From Hysterangium stoloniferum (Eukaryota > Basidiomycota > Agaricomycetes > Hysterangiales > Hysterangiaceae), in the NCBI GenBank assembly GCA_015178975.1, contig WHVD01000058.1:310001-374000 (forward strand): 64,000 bases of DNA, read 5' to 3'. The stretch's first letter is position 1. The number at the start of each line of letters is the position of its first letter. Under the pieces are notes generated by a model. It was not told where the DNA came from. It worked only from the letters and a program-made list of their open reading frames with translations, and ran no database searches. Positions 43,777 through 54,172 of the stretch are shown here, piece after piece. The translations under genes were made by a program, and so were the position numbers.

Positions 43777-44351
43777 CATAACCTCCATGGAACTGGTATA
43801 AGTGGGGCTCTTGGGAAAGTGGTGGGTATGCTTTGAAGTGCTTCAGCCTTTGACTTTGGCTTTTCAACCATGGTGAACATAGTCAATGCAACATTATGTA
43901 TCTGGAGAACTAAGTAGAGATGAAATGAGGAATGTGCTGGTCACTATGGAAGATGGGGAGAGTCCTGAATCAGGAGGTTGTGTTAGATTTGATAGACAAT
44001 TCTTTTTTTTGGCTTTTTGCCTGTAGCTGAAAGGCTGTTGGTATCAGCCTCACTCAGTCAGCAACGGACAGGACAAAGTTCTCTTTGTTGATCATAAGGG
44101 GAGAACATGATAGCTATCTGGTAGGGGGGTGGAATAACTAACTACCCTCGGAAAGGACTATTGTCAATCTAATATACCTGACTTAACAACGGGATGATGG
44201 AAATAAGGTTTAAGGAATTCAAGGCAGAGAGATAAAATAATAGATCTTGATCGGGTCAGAATAATGTAGCCAATGTGTGGTAAGACGGGCAGGATTACAG
44301 TAGCATTACCTGTATCATATTCCATTGTCCAGTAATATGTGATCATGGAGT
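43777..44351. other. Decayed repeats right of the LTR insertion
   Basis: Continuation of the DNA at 35341 that received the LTR. It contains a fragment of LTR G in reverse (44029-44085, GGCTGTTGGTATCAGCCTCA) and a piece shared with 13219 (TGTGGTAAGACGGGCAGGAT). No gene is supported. Confidence 0.45.
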
Positions 44352-44685
44352 TGTTGGGTATAAGATGTTTAAGGTAAGTATAAGTACAAGATTAAATAGA
44401 CATATACACTATAGATCTTGTTGAAACAGTTCAATATGCAGCTGAAGATCACCCAGAACACTGTGAGGGATGAGATGAAAGCAAGCTCTAATGTTGCTTT
44501 CCCACAGCCCCACAGATGTGACAATGCACTGGGCACTTATTTAAGTGCCCAGGTTCCCAGGAACTTACATAATTGCCTAACTAGGTAATTCACTAACTAC
44601 TGCACCTATGAAGAATACTACAAATATCAGAAAAATATAGGAAATAACATAGAACATCATAAAGCTGCAATATCATACTCTAACA
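44352..44685 (-). mobile_element. Copia-type 3' LTR with adjoining purine tract
   Basis: On the minus strand TGTTAGAGTATGATATTGC...TATACCCAACA, 334 bp. Upstream on the minus strand is CATAAGGGGAGTAT, a polypurine tract, preceded by about 130 bp that would be internal sequence (44700-44825). The rest of the element is missing. It contains the palindrome GGGCACTTAAATAAGTGCCC. Confidence 0.65.
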
Positions 44686-44835
44686 ATACTCCCCTTATGA
44701 GCATAATTTGTCCCAGGTATAGGTGGGCAGCTGCCAAGTATCAATTGGTATTCAGTGGTTTTGGGCACCCCTGAAATGTATATCTGTTGCTCTAGCAGAA
44801 AATCAAGTTTTTGTATTTTCACCATTCCTTAGAAC

Positions 44836-45300
44836 CTACATGTTCGCCATCTGGAAATTATGATTCGACGCATTCGGTGTCGACGGAACGTTGTTACAAG
44901 AGGAAGACACCAGCAGCTCGCACGATCGAACCTGGCGGGAGTTATTTCCCTCTTGGATGCCAATAAATGTTGTGGTGCTCGGTGTTGAGCTCTCATATTC
45001 CTCTTGTGGGACAATCAGCGCGTCGTTTTGCCTATCAATGTAGGAATGTAGTATTTCTGGGCTATGGCTGTAAAGCCAACGACCATCGATTCCTATACTT
45101 AGTATCATATGGCAAGTAAGACAAATATTGATGCTGCTTAGACGACCGTACTCCTGTTGTCCCTCCATCTCCCAACCTTCGACCTCCATATTGGCAACAT
45201 TGCCAGATTGAGGCAACCTCGGTGCCGCTATAACATATGTTGTCAAAACGTTACAATGCATGGAGAATAGCACACACAAATCTTCATAAGAATAAGACAT
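44836..45300 (-). CDS. Hypothetical protein, 154 aa
   Basis: Open from MSYSYEDLCVLFSMHCNV to FQMANM. I recognise no domain. Cysteines at C-x2-C type positions are not regularly spaced, and there is no clear signal peptide or membrane segment; the C-terminal third is rich in Ser, Thr and Asn. It lies at the edge of the second host island, next to Copia remains, and could be one exon of a longer gene reaching right. Codon usage is not obviously TE-like. Support is weak. Confidence 0.3.
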   Translation of the reverse strand: MSYSYEDLCVLFSMHCNVLTTYVIAAPRLPQSGNVANMEVEGWEMEGQQEYGRLSSINICLTCHMILSIGIDGRWLYSHSPEILHSYIDRQNDALIVPQEEYESSTPSTTTFIGIQEGNNSRQVRSCELLVSSSCNNVPSTPNASNHNFQMANM

Positions 45301-47037
45301 TTGACTGCGGACATCGTCGTGTTTGGATTGGAGAAGTATTTGTGTTGAAACAATCGACCAGTTCTATATCCCCACAAAGAGACATTATTTCCACATGTCA
45401 AAATACTTCATAGGCGCAAAAGCTGTCGCACTCTGATGACATTCACCATAACTGGTACATTGAGTTATACCAGGTCAGCCAGTGTGAAGAAGACATCTGA
45501 GACTCAAGAACCTTTTAAGCAGCTTGACAATTTCTGACTATGTCTAGAGCTTCATGAGTGCCGTTTGTATATATTGACGACTCGAGGGCCCGTCGAGGTT
45601 CTATAGGTGTAATTGACTCAAAAGGATCGGTTTCCGAAACCAAAGGGGCTGCCACCGCCTCCTGCTGAGCAGTGATTTATTGCCATAATTTTCACGGTTT
45701 TATATTCTGACAATTCATTAAAACGACATGTCTTCAACGTTGAAACTACCAAGTATCATGTGCTGACGGGACAGCATATCCATCACCACTACTTCTCCTG
45801 CAACGTACCCTTTGCGAGTCGGAGGGTGCTAGAATTAGGGAACGGCGAATGTAACTGGCGATATGAATGTCAAACTTTTCTTCGTCGCGTAGACCGGGAG
45901 TGAAGGTATCGTTGAAGCTTACATTGAGGGATAGGAGAAAGGACGGAAATAAGGATTTAATAAGTCTTCTCCCTACGTTTAACTTGCTAGACATAGCTGG
46001 ATTGGTCTATCACCATTGTTGGGTCCTGAATTACAATAGGGGGCGTTGATATGACGCTTATTATTGTTTCATTCAAGACAATATGGAACAGTACGAATGC
46101 ATCACACAAGAAAAAAGAGTCGAACTCCAACTTTACTTCGTCTCAGTTCTTCCAATCGTGATCAGATATTAGATTAGATTAACGGAAATGATCTTCCTCC
46201 TTCCCACAGGGCATTTGAGCAGAAGGCTAATTAGCCTCTCCCAATCCTATGCAGCAATGTAGCTATGTTCAACTGGTTCGTGCCGGGTGTGTTTGAGCCG
46301 TGGTGCAAAATAGTAAAGATGTACAAGTTATTCAGACCTTCGCTATGTAATCACAACCCAAGGCAATGGTTTTATGCACTATTTCGGGTATTAATGTGTG
46401 AGGCGAGTACGTAAACCTGTGGGTCTTGTCCAATATTCTTCTCGTTATGGGGCTTTACAACTTACAAGTCTTGTCCATAGTCCAGATATCGATTGGAAAG
46501 TCGTTGCGAGGGACACTGATTAATGATGTGTGGTCCCCTGGATGGTTTGGTTTGCTGTGTATGGACAGTGTATTTAAATTTGATATATAAAGCATTAAGG
46601 GTCGTGTCAATGATGTTGTGACAGCAGGATGATCAAGTATAGCGCTCAGATGACATAGGCAGATCGACCCCTGCTGCAGGGTGCTTGTACACATAAAATA
46701 GAAATATCGGCCAAACTTTAAACAAAAAATAGAGATACTTTTTTATTTTAATTAATGAGAGATACGGCAAGATGTCTGATCGGAGACTGATAGAGGTGTC
46801 ACGAGCTTAGCTAAGCATCATCTTGCGGTGCTTGAAATTGAGTTGACTGTACATATAGGATTTTTAGTTCCCCGACTATCAGATTTCACTTTCGTCTCGC
46901 CGTCACGCTCAACGTTGTCCTCTTTTCTCGTTCCATCCACAGTCTCTTCAAGGACCCTTCAATAGACCAATCGTATCGAAATCGCTAAATCTCCAATTCT
47001 GAACGTAGAATTGTAACGTCAACACAGCATCGACGAC
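45301..47037. other. Intergenic region, no convincing gene
   Basis: Non-repetitive, unlike the TE blocks. Minus frames at 45746-45994 (82 codons) and 46455-46694 (79 codons) show no domain and no splice-linked partner that I could find. The last 100 bases before 47038 are rich in C and T, consistent with the leader of the next gene. Confidence 0.45.
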
Positions 47038-48065
47038 ATGGCATCCCAACTCGCGCCACTCTCTGCATCCGTTACTCGAATCCTAGCATTGTCAGGCTTT
47101 CCATCTGAACTAAAGACGAGGGATATTCAAGTGTGTATATTGGATGACGTTGATTATCCAAGGTGTGGCTGATGTGTGCTTTAGGCGGCATTTGGAGACT
47201 GGGAGAATGTGAACGGCGGTTTCAAGATCAAGTGGAGGGATGATACGAGTCTTTTGATCGTATTTGCGGATGCGTCCACAGGTGAGAAGCACACGCAATC
47301 GTTTGATATCGGCATGCAATCTAAACGTGACCGCCAGCCAAACGCGCCTACCTCCAGACCCTTGCTTCGCCCCCTGCAGCGTTCAGTTCGCCCACCTCCT
47401 CCAAAACCGCGACCATTAAGCCCTATGACGGGTCGGATGCCCAGGCTGTCATCCAAGCGGTCAACGCCCGCACACATGGTCACGGACACAATGCATCCCG
47501 GGGCCACCACAGCCGCTCGTCTGTCAGTTCCGCGTCGATGTCGATGAGTGCTAATGTGAATGGCGGTGGCCCCGGCAGCGGCGGGGGGAATGGGGCCGGC
47601 GCCCACGCGCGCAAGCCAAACGGCCACATGGCCTCGCTCTCGTCCGCCACATCTCTCGCCAGCATTCCAGACAACCAGCCCCTCTCGCTCCCGTTTACCC
47701 TGCCGCGCGATCATAGCCCGACACTACCCAATGTCCCGGCGCATCCGACACTAAGCTCGCTTATCAATCTCTCACTTGGCCCGTCGGATGTGCTTATTCC
47801 CCCACATGAGTCTTCGGCGGTGCCCATCGTTGCGCCGGCGGACGCTGCGGGTCCGGCGCCTTCTTCATCGCCAGAGACGCAGTCGCATTTAGTATCATCG
47901 CCCCCTAGAGTTGGAGACCCTGCGCGGAGGATGGTAGGGCATGCGTTGGGGATTAGGCATCCGACGCTGGTGAAGAACGCGACTACGGGTGTGGGTGTTA
48001 TGAACGGCGGCGGCGTGGATCAACTTCAGCAGGCAATGGGCGGGCTGAGTGTTACTGATGAATAA
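47038..48065 (+). CDS. R3HCC1-type RRM-like protein
   Basis: My model joins 47038-47130, 47185-47281 and 47338-48065, giving 305 residues. Introns are 54 and 56 nt with GT...AG ends. The N-terminus (about residues 15-72) reads LALSGFPSELKTRDIQAAF, GGFKIKWRDDTSLLIVFADA and AKRAYLQTL. This matches the C-terminal RRM-like module of R3HCC1/R3HCC1L proteins (typically YDFPxxFKTxDL then GFxIKWVDDTHALxVF). The remaining 230 residues are low-complexity, rich in Ser, Pro, Ala, Gly and His (HGHGHNASRGHHSRSS), and likely disordered, ending in LQQAMGGLSVTDE. An RNA-related role is inferred from the domain only. High CpG and intact frames mark it as a host gene. The start is the first ATG of a frame that splices cleanly. 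Confidence 0.8.
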
Positions 48066-49440
48066 GCGTATAATGGGTGGTGCGACGGCGGGGGTTACGG
48101 TGATTGTGCTTGGTCTTTTTTTTATGCGGTCTTCTTTCTTTCTTTCGTGTGGCTGCAATTGCTAAGTGGAGTTAATGGTGTTCATGTTCGAATTGAATGA
48201 CCTGATTTGCCGTGATCCTACCCTTCCTTTCCTTATCTTGTCCCGTGTCTTTCGTGCTTTTCTTTTGAGCCCAAGTCTTACACTTACCGTATATGTATCA
48301 TCCTGCACGTGTTTATATCTCGGCTTCAGCTTCAATTTCAACTCAATCTTTATACGATTTGACGAGTGTGTATACAAGTGCACCACAGAGCGATATTCAA
48401 GATCGCGACGTGTTCAGCTTGTGCGGGCGACAATCACGGCGTTCTATAGTTATTGAGTAATATTAATTATGTAATAAGTTCCGCTCAAAGCTGAAAGTGC
48501 GTTTTGAAGCACCCAGCAGTTTTTATTAGGTATTCGAGTAAGTTCACCCGAGTCCACATCAACTTTTCACACTGACAGTGTTGAATACCTTTGTTCACGT
48601 CGTAAAATCTAATCTAGCCGGTATCTATCTATCTTATCACCCGCCATCACGGACAATCATAATTTTTTATGTTGATTTCTTGTGACTCGACCTTCTTGTC
48701 AAGACCTACGTTGCGTGATATCAAACAAGTTATAGTTGTAAGGTCTTATTACTTTCGAGTCGCCAACAGATCGACAAACACGGTAAGAATTGATTTAGGA
48801 CTAACTCGGATCTTTTTATGCCTTCGTCCAGCACCTCAACGGCACAGTCCAATTCTCGTGAATGTCCAATAATGTGTTTCGTCTTTTCGACGTTTTCGTG
48901 TGGTTGCACTGCTGAATGGTGTTAATGCTTCACGTTAGAATTCAATGTCCTGATTTGATGTGAAAACAACCCTTCCTTTTCTAGTTCGGTGCATTTCGTG
49001 TTTTCCTTTTCAGTCCAAGCTATACACTTGAGTATGCATCATCCTGCACGCGTCTATATCTCAGATCCCAGCTCCAGCTTCAATTTCAACATCAGTCTTT
49101 ATGCTTTTTTTTTTTGTGAGGATGATGGGGAGTACAGATAATGCACAAGTGCGCACATACCAGATCAATATTCAAGATCTCTTGAAGTGTTTGCACAAAT
49201 ATTGCTACTACTCGCTGTAAATTTGAAATGGCCAGGACCATGGTTCTCAATAATTTGATCAGAGGTACCCGGCGGTAGAAGTTGCGGTAAAGCAAGCTTT
49301 CCTCGATCGAGGCTCATAGCGCTCACTAGTCATCGACGCCATGCGGCGATCCCTGGCAGCCGATGGCCCTGATTAGAATATATTACTTGCAGCAATAAAA
49401 CTATATAGATCATTCTTTATCCCCAACCTCAATTGCAAAG
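48066..49440. other. Downstream region with an internal duplication
   Basis: No gene recognised. About 340 bp after the R3HCC1-like gene (48125-48480) recur, diverged, at about 48885-49225. Shared are TTTCGTGTGGYTGCA, GATGTATCATCCTGCACG-like sequence, and CTCCAGCTTCAATTTCAACW then TCTTTATRC. The region may contain the gene's terminator and its partial copy. Confidence 0.6.
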
Positions 49441-49468
49441 GATAGGCTACAAGTAACTGTTTGTGAAA

Positions 49469-49620
49469 TTCCGGTTCTGGTAACAAATAGTAATTGTGGT
49501 TTACCGATCAATCTCGCTGCACCCAAGTGACAATGGTCGGAAGGATTCCAGTTCTGGTAACAAATAGTAATCGTGGTTTACCGATCAATCTTATTGCACC
49601 CGAAGTGACAATGGTTACGA
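49469..49620 (+). repeat. Direct repeat of about 75 bp, two copies
   Basis: The block GTTCTGGTAACAAATAGTAA through GTGGTTTACCGATCAATCT and TGCACCCRAGTGACAATGG occurs at about 49472-49533 and again at about 49550-49612. It is non-coding and adjoins the start of the repeat-rich block. Confidence 0.85.
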
Positions 49621-49829
49621 AGTATAAACAAATAACTCCATTGTTCATACATGATTTATCTGTGATAAGAGAGTGGTTGTGTAAAAGTGGCCAAGCTAGA
49701 GATATGGATCTAAGAAACAAAGCATTACTGGACTTCAAATTGCGGGCAGGATGTGCATGTCGAAGTGTTAAATTAAGTGTGGCAAGGCTGCTGCCAAGTC
49801 ATTCACATCCAACAACTTACAACATTAAT

Positions 49830-50047
49830 ATAAAACCAACACACCAACTTTGTATGTTATTGAGAATGTGCCCACTTGATGCAAAATCCATCTGAAAATT
49901 GAAAACAAGAATTCCCCTGCACCCACTAGAGGTGATTTGTCTGAAACTTGAAAAACACGCTGCACCCACTAGATGCAAAAATCATCTGGTACTTTTGGTG
50001 ACAAATTGAATCTCAGAGCATCCCTTGCTCCTAGTATGCATTCTCCC
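49830..50047 (-). mobile_element. 3' remnant of the gag-only Copia element
   Basis: On the minus strand this matches 55020-55260: ACTAGGAGCAAGGGATGCTC, AAAAGTACCAGATGATTTTT, three repeats of a CATCTAGTGGGYRCA motif, and the LTR start TGTTGGTTTTATATTA. It shows that the element at 53956-55399 is a repeat family rather than a unique relic. Confidence 0.8.
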
Positions 50048-50099
50048 AACCTCCCAGAATAAAAATTCCAGACCTTGGAGCCATCCTTGCGACTCCTAG

Positions 50100-50435
50100 T
50101 CTGCATGATGATATTCTGTTAACAATGACTAGAATGGTGGAAAAGCCTTTGGAATCCAGTAGGTGTTCAATGAAATCCATAGAGATGGAATTCCATGGGT
50201 GTTCTGATACCAAGAGTTGTTTCAAAAGGCTGTATGGCTTGTATCACTGAGATTTAGAGTGTGGACAACTAGTGCAAGATTTACAATAGTGCTTAACAAA
50301 TCCTCAGAGTCCGGGCCAAGTGTATTCTCTTCTTATTAATGATAGAGTTTTGTTGAACCCGAAATGTCTGGAGAGTGGATGATCATGTTTGTACTGAAGG
50401 ATCCTGAGGCAGAGGCCATCGGAGTCCAGTACATA
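50100..50435 (-). pseudogene. Gypsy integrase fragment
   Basis: Minus-strand reading gives the integrase start of the Gypsy-A relatives: a zinc-region stretch, the SQ-stop-YKPY site (TGA near 50246 where Gypsy-A has CGA, Arg), LLKQLLVSEHPWNSISMDF and IEHLLDS. It breaks off near 50100, where unrelated sequence starts, and ends on the right at the Tc1 insertion (TA at 50434-50435). Confidence 0.85.
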
Positions 50436-52042
50436 CAGTGACCTCAAAAACCCTTTCCATGTTGACCCCAAATGCAGTGTTTGAAGAACACCGCCTTACA
50501 GTATGGGAATTACGCTTAGCTTTGGTGGAGTCATACATAGTACATCCTCTTGGCTAAAATATTGCTCCCTGGGTCATGTGATTCTGATCACAGGGTATAG
50601 AGATATGATTAATTTAAAACAGCAATACCATGGAAAGGGTTTTTGCACTTTTGAACTGAACAGGGTATTTACATATTATCAGTACTTGGTATAACCACCT
50701 TTTGCTTTATGCACTGCCTGAACCCTTCTAGGCATGCCTTCAATCAATTTCTGACACTCCTCAACTGGTATTCTACCCCACTCCACTTGAATTCTTTCCC
50801 ACAATTCATGAATTCCATTGGGGGGGTTTTCATGCTCTGCAAGCCTTCTCTTGAGACAACCCCAGAGATGTTCAATAGGATTCAGGTCTGGAAACTGTGC
50901 AGGCCAAACCATAGTCCTGAATTCTTGCTCTTCTAGCCAGTTCTTGACCAGCCTGCAGGTATGCTTAGGGTCATTATCTTGCTGAAAGATGATGTCAGAA
51001 GGATTGAGACCATAATACTCCAGGGTTTGCTGGAGCTCATTCTTCAAAATTTGAAGATAGAGGTCCCCATCCATCCTACCATCAATCTTGCTAGCAAAGC
51101 CAACTCCCTCCCAAGTCATACAACCCCACATCATAAGAGAACCTCCTCCAAACTTTAGAGTTCCCTCTACCAGCCTATCATTAAGGCCTTCACCTGCCCT
51201 GTTCCATGCCCATTTATGTCCATCTGACCCTAGGCGATTGATTTTGGTTTCATCAGACCATATAACCTTCTTCCAGTCCTCCATAGTACAATCCTTGTGA
51301 GCATAGGCAAAGTCCAAGCGAGCTTTGCGATGCCTAGTGGAAAGAAGGGGGAATTTTGACTTGACCACAGCCTTCATACCAGCTTTCTTCAAGTGGAGGC
51401 AAACTGTACTGGCAGAGAGGGGCTGGTTGATAATGTTGGTAAGGGCTTTGGTCACTTGGACAGCATTTTCAGCTTTGCCAGAGGTGATGAGATGCTGAGC
51501 ATGTCGAATATTTGTAGGAGAAAGCTTTGAGGGACGACCCCCAACAGCTTTGGGAAGGAGAGAACAATGTTTGGAGCGAAGTTTGGATATGGCAGATGGG
51601 CTAACACCAGTTCTCTTGGCAATAGCTTCACCAGAGTGGCCAGAATCAAGCAAGGAGAGGATGGTATTTTGTTGAGTAAGAGAGAGGGATCTGACCATGA
51701 TGGTGGTTAGGAATTAAGAAGTGTGGAAGTGTGAGAACTTTTTTAAACTCAGACATACTATTTACATGTATATATCTATTTGTACCAACAAATAATAGCC
51801 ATTATTCTATGATTTGACTGAGATCCTAGTCATCAGTTCAAAAGTGCAAAAACCCTTTCCATGGTATTGCTGTTTTAAATTAATCATATCTCTACAGCCT
51901 GTGATCGGAATCACGTGACCCAGGGAGCAATATTGTAGCCAAGAGGATGTACTATGTATGACTCCACCAAAGCTAAGTGTAATGCCCATGCTGTAAGGCA
52001 GTGTTCTTCAAACACTGCATTTGGGGGTCGACATGGAAAAGG
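50436..52042 (-). mobile_element. Tc1-like element with intact transposase
   Basis: Left end CAGTGACCTCAAAAACCC after TA (50434-50435). TIRs are about 225 bp (50436-50665 and 51833-52042) and roughly 95 percent alike by eye. The right TIR lacks its outermost 16 or so bases: it stops at CATGGAAAAGG, where Gypsy protease sequence (itself GAAAAGG at this point) resumes. A deletion through short homology is likely. The left flank is integrase and the right flank protease, so RT and RNase H of the host element were lost with it. Confidence 0.93.
50679..51698 (-). CDS. Tc1-family DD34E transposase, 339 aa, uninterrupted
   Basis: Full-length frame. N-terminal paired HTH: LSLTQQNTILSLLDSGHS, RTGVSPSAISKLRS, and KLSPTNIRHAQHLI (about residues 1-110). 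Catalytic domain: VIWSDETKINRLGSDG (Asp 1), GGSLMMWGCMTWEGVG, IIFQQDNDPKHTCR (Asp 2), then FPDLNPIEHLWGCLKRRL (Glu). I count 34 residues between Asp 2 and Glu. The only departure from consensus is FPDLNPIE where most relatives have SPDLNPIE. The length of about 340 is normal. The enzyme would bind the TIR motifs and cut and paste into TA sites. Intactness suggests recent activity, but the right TIR end is missing, so this copy probably cannot move itself, though it might supply enzyme to related elements. Confidence 0.95.
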   Translation of the reverse strand: MVRSLSLTQQNTILSLLDSGHSGEAIAKRTGVSPSAISKLRSKHCSLLPKAVGGRPSKLSPTNIRHAQHLITSGKAENAVQVTKALTNIINQPLSASTVCLHLKKAGMKAVVKSKFPLLSTRHRKARLDFAYAHKDCTMEDWKKVIWSDETKINRLGSDGHKWAWNRAGEGLNDRLVEGTLKFGGGSLMMWGCMTWEGVGFASKIDGRMDGDLYLQILKNELQQTLEYYGLNPSDIIFQQDNDPKHTCRLVKNWLEEQEFRTMVWPAQFPDLNPIEHLWGCLKRRLAEHENPPNGIHELWERIQVEWGRIPVEECQKLIEGMPRRVQAVHKAKGGYTKY

Positions 52043-52892
52043 TGGAGGCCGATGGGATTTATCGGATAAGTTGACAACAGATTTTTTGCATGAATTTTGT
52101 ATCTAAAAAACAAAGAGTCAAGCTGGAATCTATGAGGGCTAAAAAAATGAATTTCGGAATCATATTAGACATAAGTTTAATTAAAAATGAATCAGAATGC
52201 AAAAGAGCGGATGCATTGAGACAGGTAAACTCTTGAATGCATGGAGGCAATGCAATGCCCAACCTGTGCGGAGTCCGCGGGGTTGCTCACTCTTTTTTTG
52301 AGTCGGAAGCCAGTTTGTCCTTTGATGGAGTTTCTGTGAAGGTCTTGGCTGCTCGACCCTTTGCGGAGTTTGCTTTTTCCAGTGGACATTCTGGGACTCG
52401 ATGACTGGGTTTTCCACACAAGAGACAGAGGTTATTGTCCATACCATGTTGCCTTTCTTGTGGGGTCAATTTGCCATTGGGTCCGAGCTTGCCTGTGAGG
52501 TCAGGTTTTCCAGTTTGCTTGCTGGACTGTTGACCTTTGTTGTTATTGTTGTTGTTGTTGTTAGAAGACTTTTTATTGTTCTTCTTGTCAGATTGTGTGG
52601 AGTTCTGGTTGCTGGTTGATGAGTTGTTGTTGTTGTTTTTTTTGGCCATGGACTTGTTCACTTTGTCTGTGGAGGTCTTGCAGGCAACTTCCATGTGACG
52701 TTCCCAATAACGTGCATCCGCATTTTGAGCCTTAAGGCACATACAGGACAGGGTTTTTGGCTTGCCATCTTCTCCTTTCGAGACTTCGTCTTTAAGGCAG
52801 GATGGCAGACCAGCATATAATTGGTGGTGGAAGCGGGATTGCCCCACTGACAACGAGCTGCAAGATTATTGAATTTGATGATATAATCCATG
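52043..52892 (-). pseudogene. Gypsy gag-protease fragment, 5' truncated
   Basis: Starts inside the capsid (CIMDYIIKFNNLAARCQWG at about 52900). It continues through WERHMEVACK and a shorter Asn run (8 codons, compared with 18 in Gypsy-A), then LTPQERQHGMDNN and an intact CCHC knuckle CLLCGKPSHRVPEC (about 52360-52400). It ends in the protease (IFLALIDSSLTLCFLD, with DSS in place of the active-site DSG). At 52893 it abuts head to head with a plus-strand fragment of the same family. Confidence 0.88.
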
Positions 52893-53955
52893 ATGCACAA
52901 TCAATTTGAAAGTTGATGAAGCAACCAGATGTTTTGTGACTCTGGAATCTGAGCCCATCACAGATCTAGGAGGCATCCTGGAGAAATACTATGACTTTCC
53001 GGATGTTTTCAGTAAGTATAAAGCTGACCAGCTTGCACCCCACAGACTGTACAACTTAAAAATTGACATTGAAGATGGTGCAATGCCACCTTTTGGACCA
53101 ATATACCCATTTTCCTCCTTGGAACTTTCTGCCATCTGGGAATTCTTGGATGAACATCTGTCCAACTTTGTGTTCACTTCAGAGGACTCAAGACAATCAC
53201 CTGGAAAGATACATAAGCCCCCACTCCCACTTATTTCCAATCTACTTGCCACTCTGCAGAATACCCAGATTTATACCAAGATAGCCCCAAACATGCCTAC
53301 CACATGGTTTGGATTTCTGAAGGTAATGAGTGGAAAACAATGTTCTGTACCCACTATGGGGCTTTTTGGTGGTTGGTTATGTCCTCTGGGCTCACCAATG
53401 CCATTTCAGTTTTCCAGTGTTTTGTTAATGATATTTTCTCCAAAATGCTTGATGTATGCATTATTGTCTATTTGGATGATATCCTTATCTATTCCAAGGG
53501 CTCTGCTCTACATGACAAAAGGTTCCATGAAGTTCTCTGAAGACTCCAACAACATGGTCTTTATGCAAATGGAAAAAATGTATTTTTAACATGCTAGCAA
53601 AGGGATATCCAAAGTACAGTATATTAGGTAGCTAATACATATATGAATGCAGGATGAAAAACTACTCACCTGGACTCTGAGATCTCATTAAGCACTATTG
53701 TAAATCATGTATCACCGTTCATACTCTAAATCATAGTGTCACAAACCTTATGGCCTTCTCAAAGAACTTCCAGTGACAGAATACCTATGGAATTTGATTT
53801 ACATGGACTTATTGAACACCGACCAGACTTACCACAATCCTAGTTGTTGTCAACAGATTCTCCAAACAAGGTATTTCATCCCTACACATGACACCATTAT
53901 GTCTATGCAACTAGTGAAACCTTTCATCATTCATGTATTTTCCAAGCATGGTGTA
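52893..53955 (+). pseudogene. Gypsy RT and integrase fragment, plus strand
   Basis: Begins in the protease-RT linker (NLKVDEATRCF) and runs through YYDFPDVFSKYKADQL. RT in shifted frames includes FWWLVMSSGLTNAISVFQ and [19 protein letters not shown] (catalytic YLDD at about 53473). RNase H is deleted. Integrase pieces (LTTILVVVNRFSKQGI, MSMQLVKPFIIHVFSKHG) follow to 53955, where a Copia element is inserted. Integrase resumes at 55400. Confidence 0.88.
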
Positions 53956-54114
53956 TGTTGGTTTTAGTTATATTAGGTTGTAAGTTATTGAGGAAACTCG
54001 TGATTTACTAAATATGCACTTTCATAGAATGTGCTTGGCTAAGATGTACTTTACAGTAGCTTAGTCATACATACATAACTTTGTCCATTTTCATTATACC
54101 GTCAACATTTAACA

Positions 54115-54127
54115 GGTTATGGGCCCC
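54115..54127 (+). other. Copia primer-binding site (internal tRNA-iMet)
   Basis: GGTTATGGGCCCC directly abuts the LTR. It is complementary to the anticodon stem-loop of initiator tRNA-Met (GGGCCCATAACC), the half-tRNA priming known for Drosophila copia. The same sequence is at 59582-59594. Confidence 0.75.
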
Positions 54128-54172
54128 ACCTTGTTGCTTTAAAAAGTCGCATTAATACTATCTCATTATCTT

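Noticed and set aside
47181..47714. Minus-strand 177-codon frame over the R3HCC1-like gene
   Set aside because: It is a GC-rich antisense shadow; the plus-strand model has a recognised domain and clean introns.
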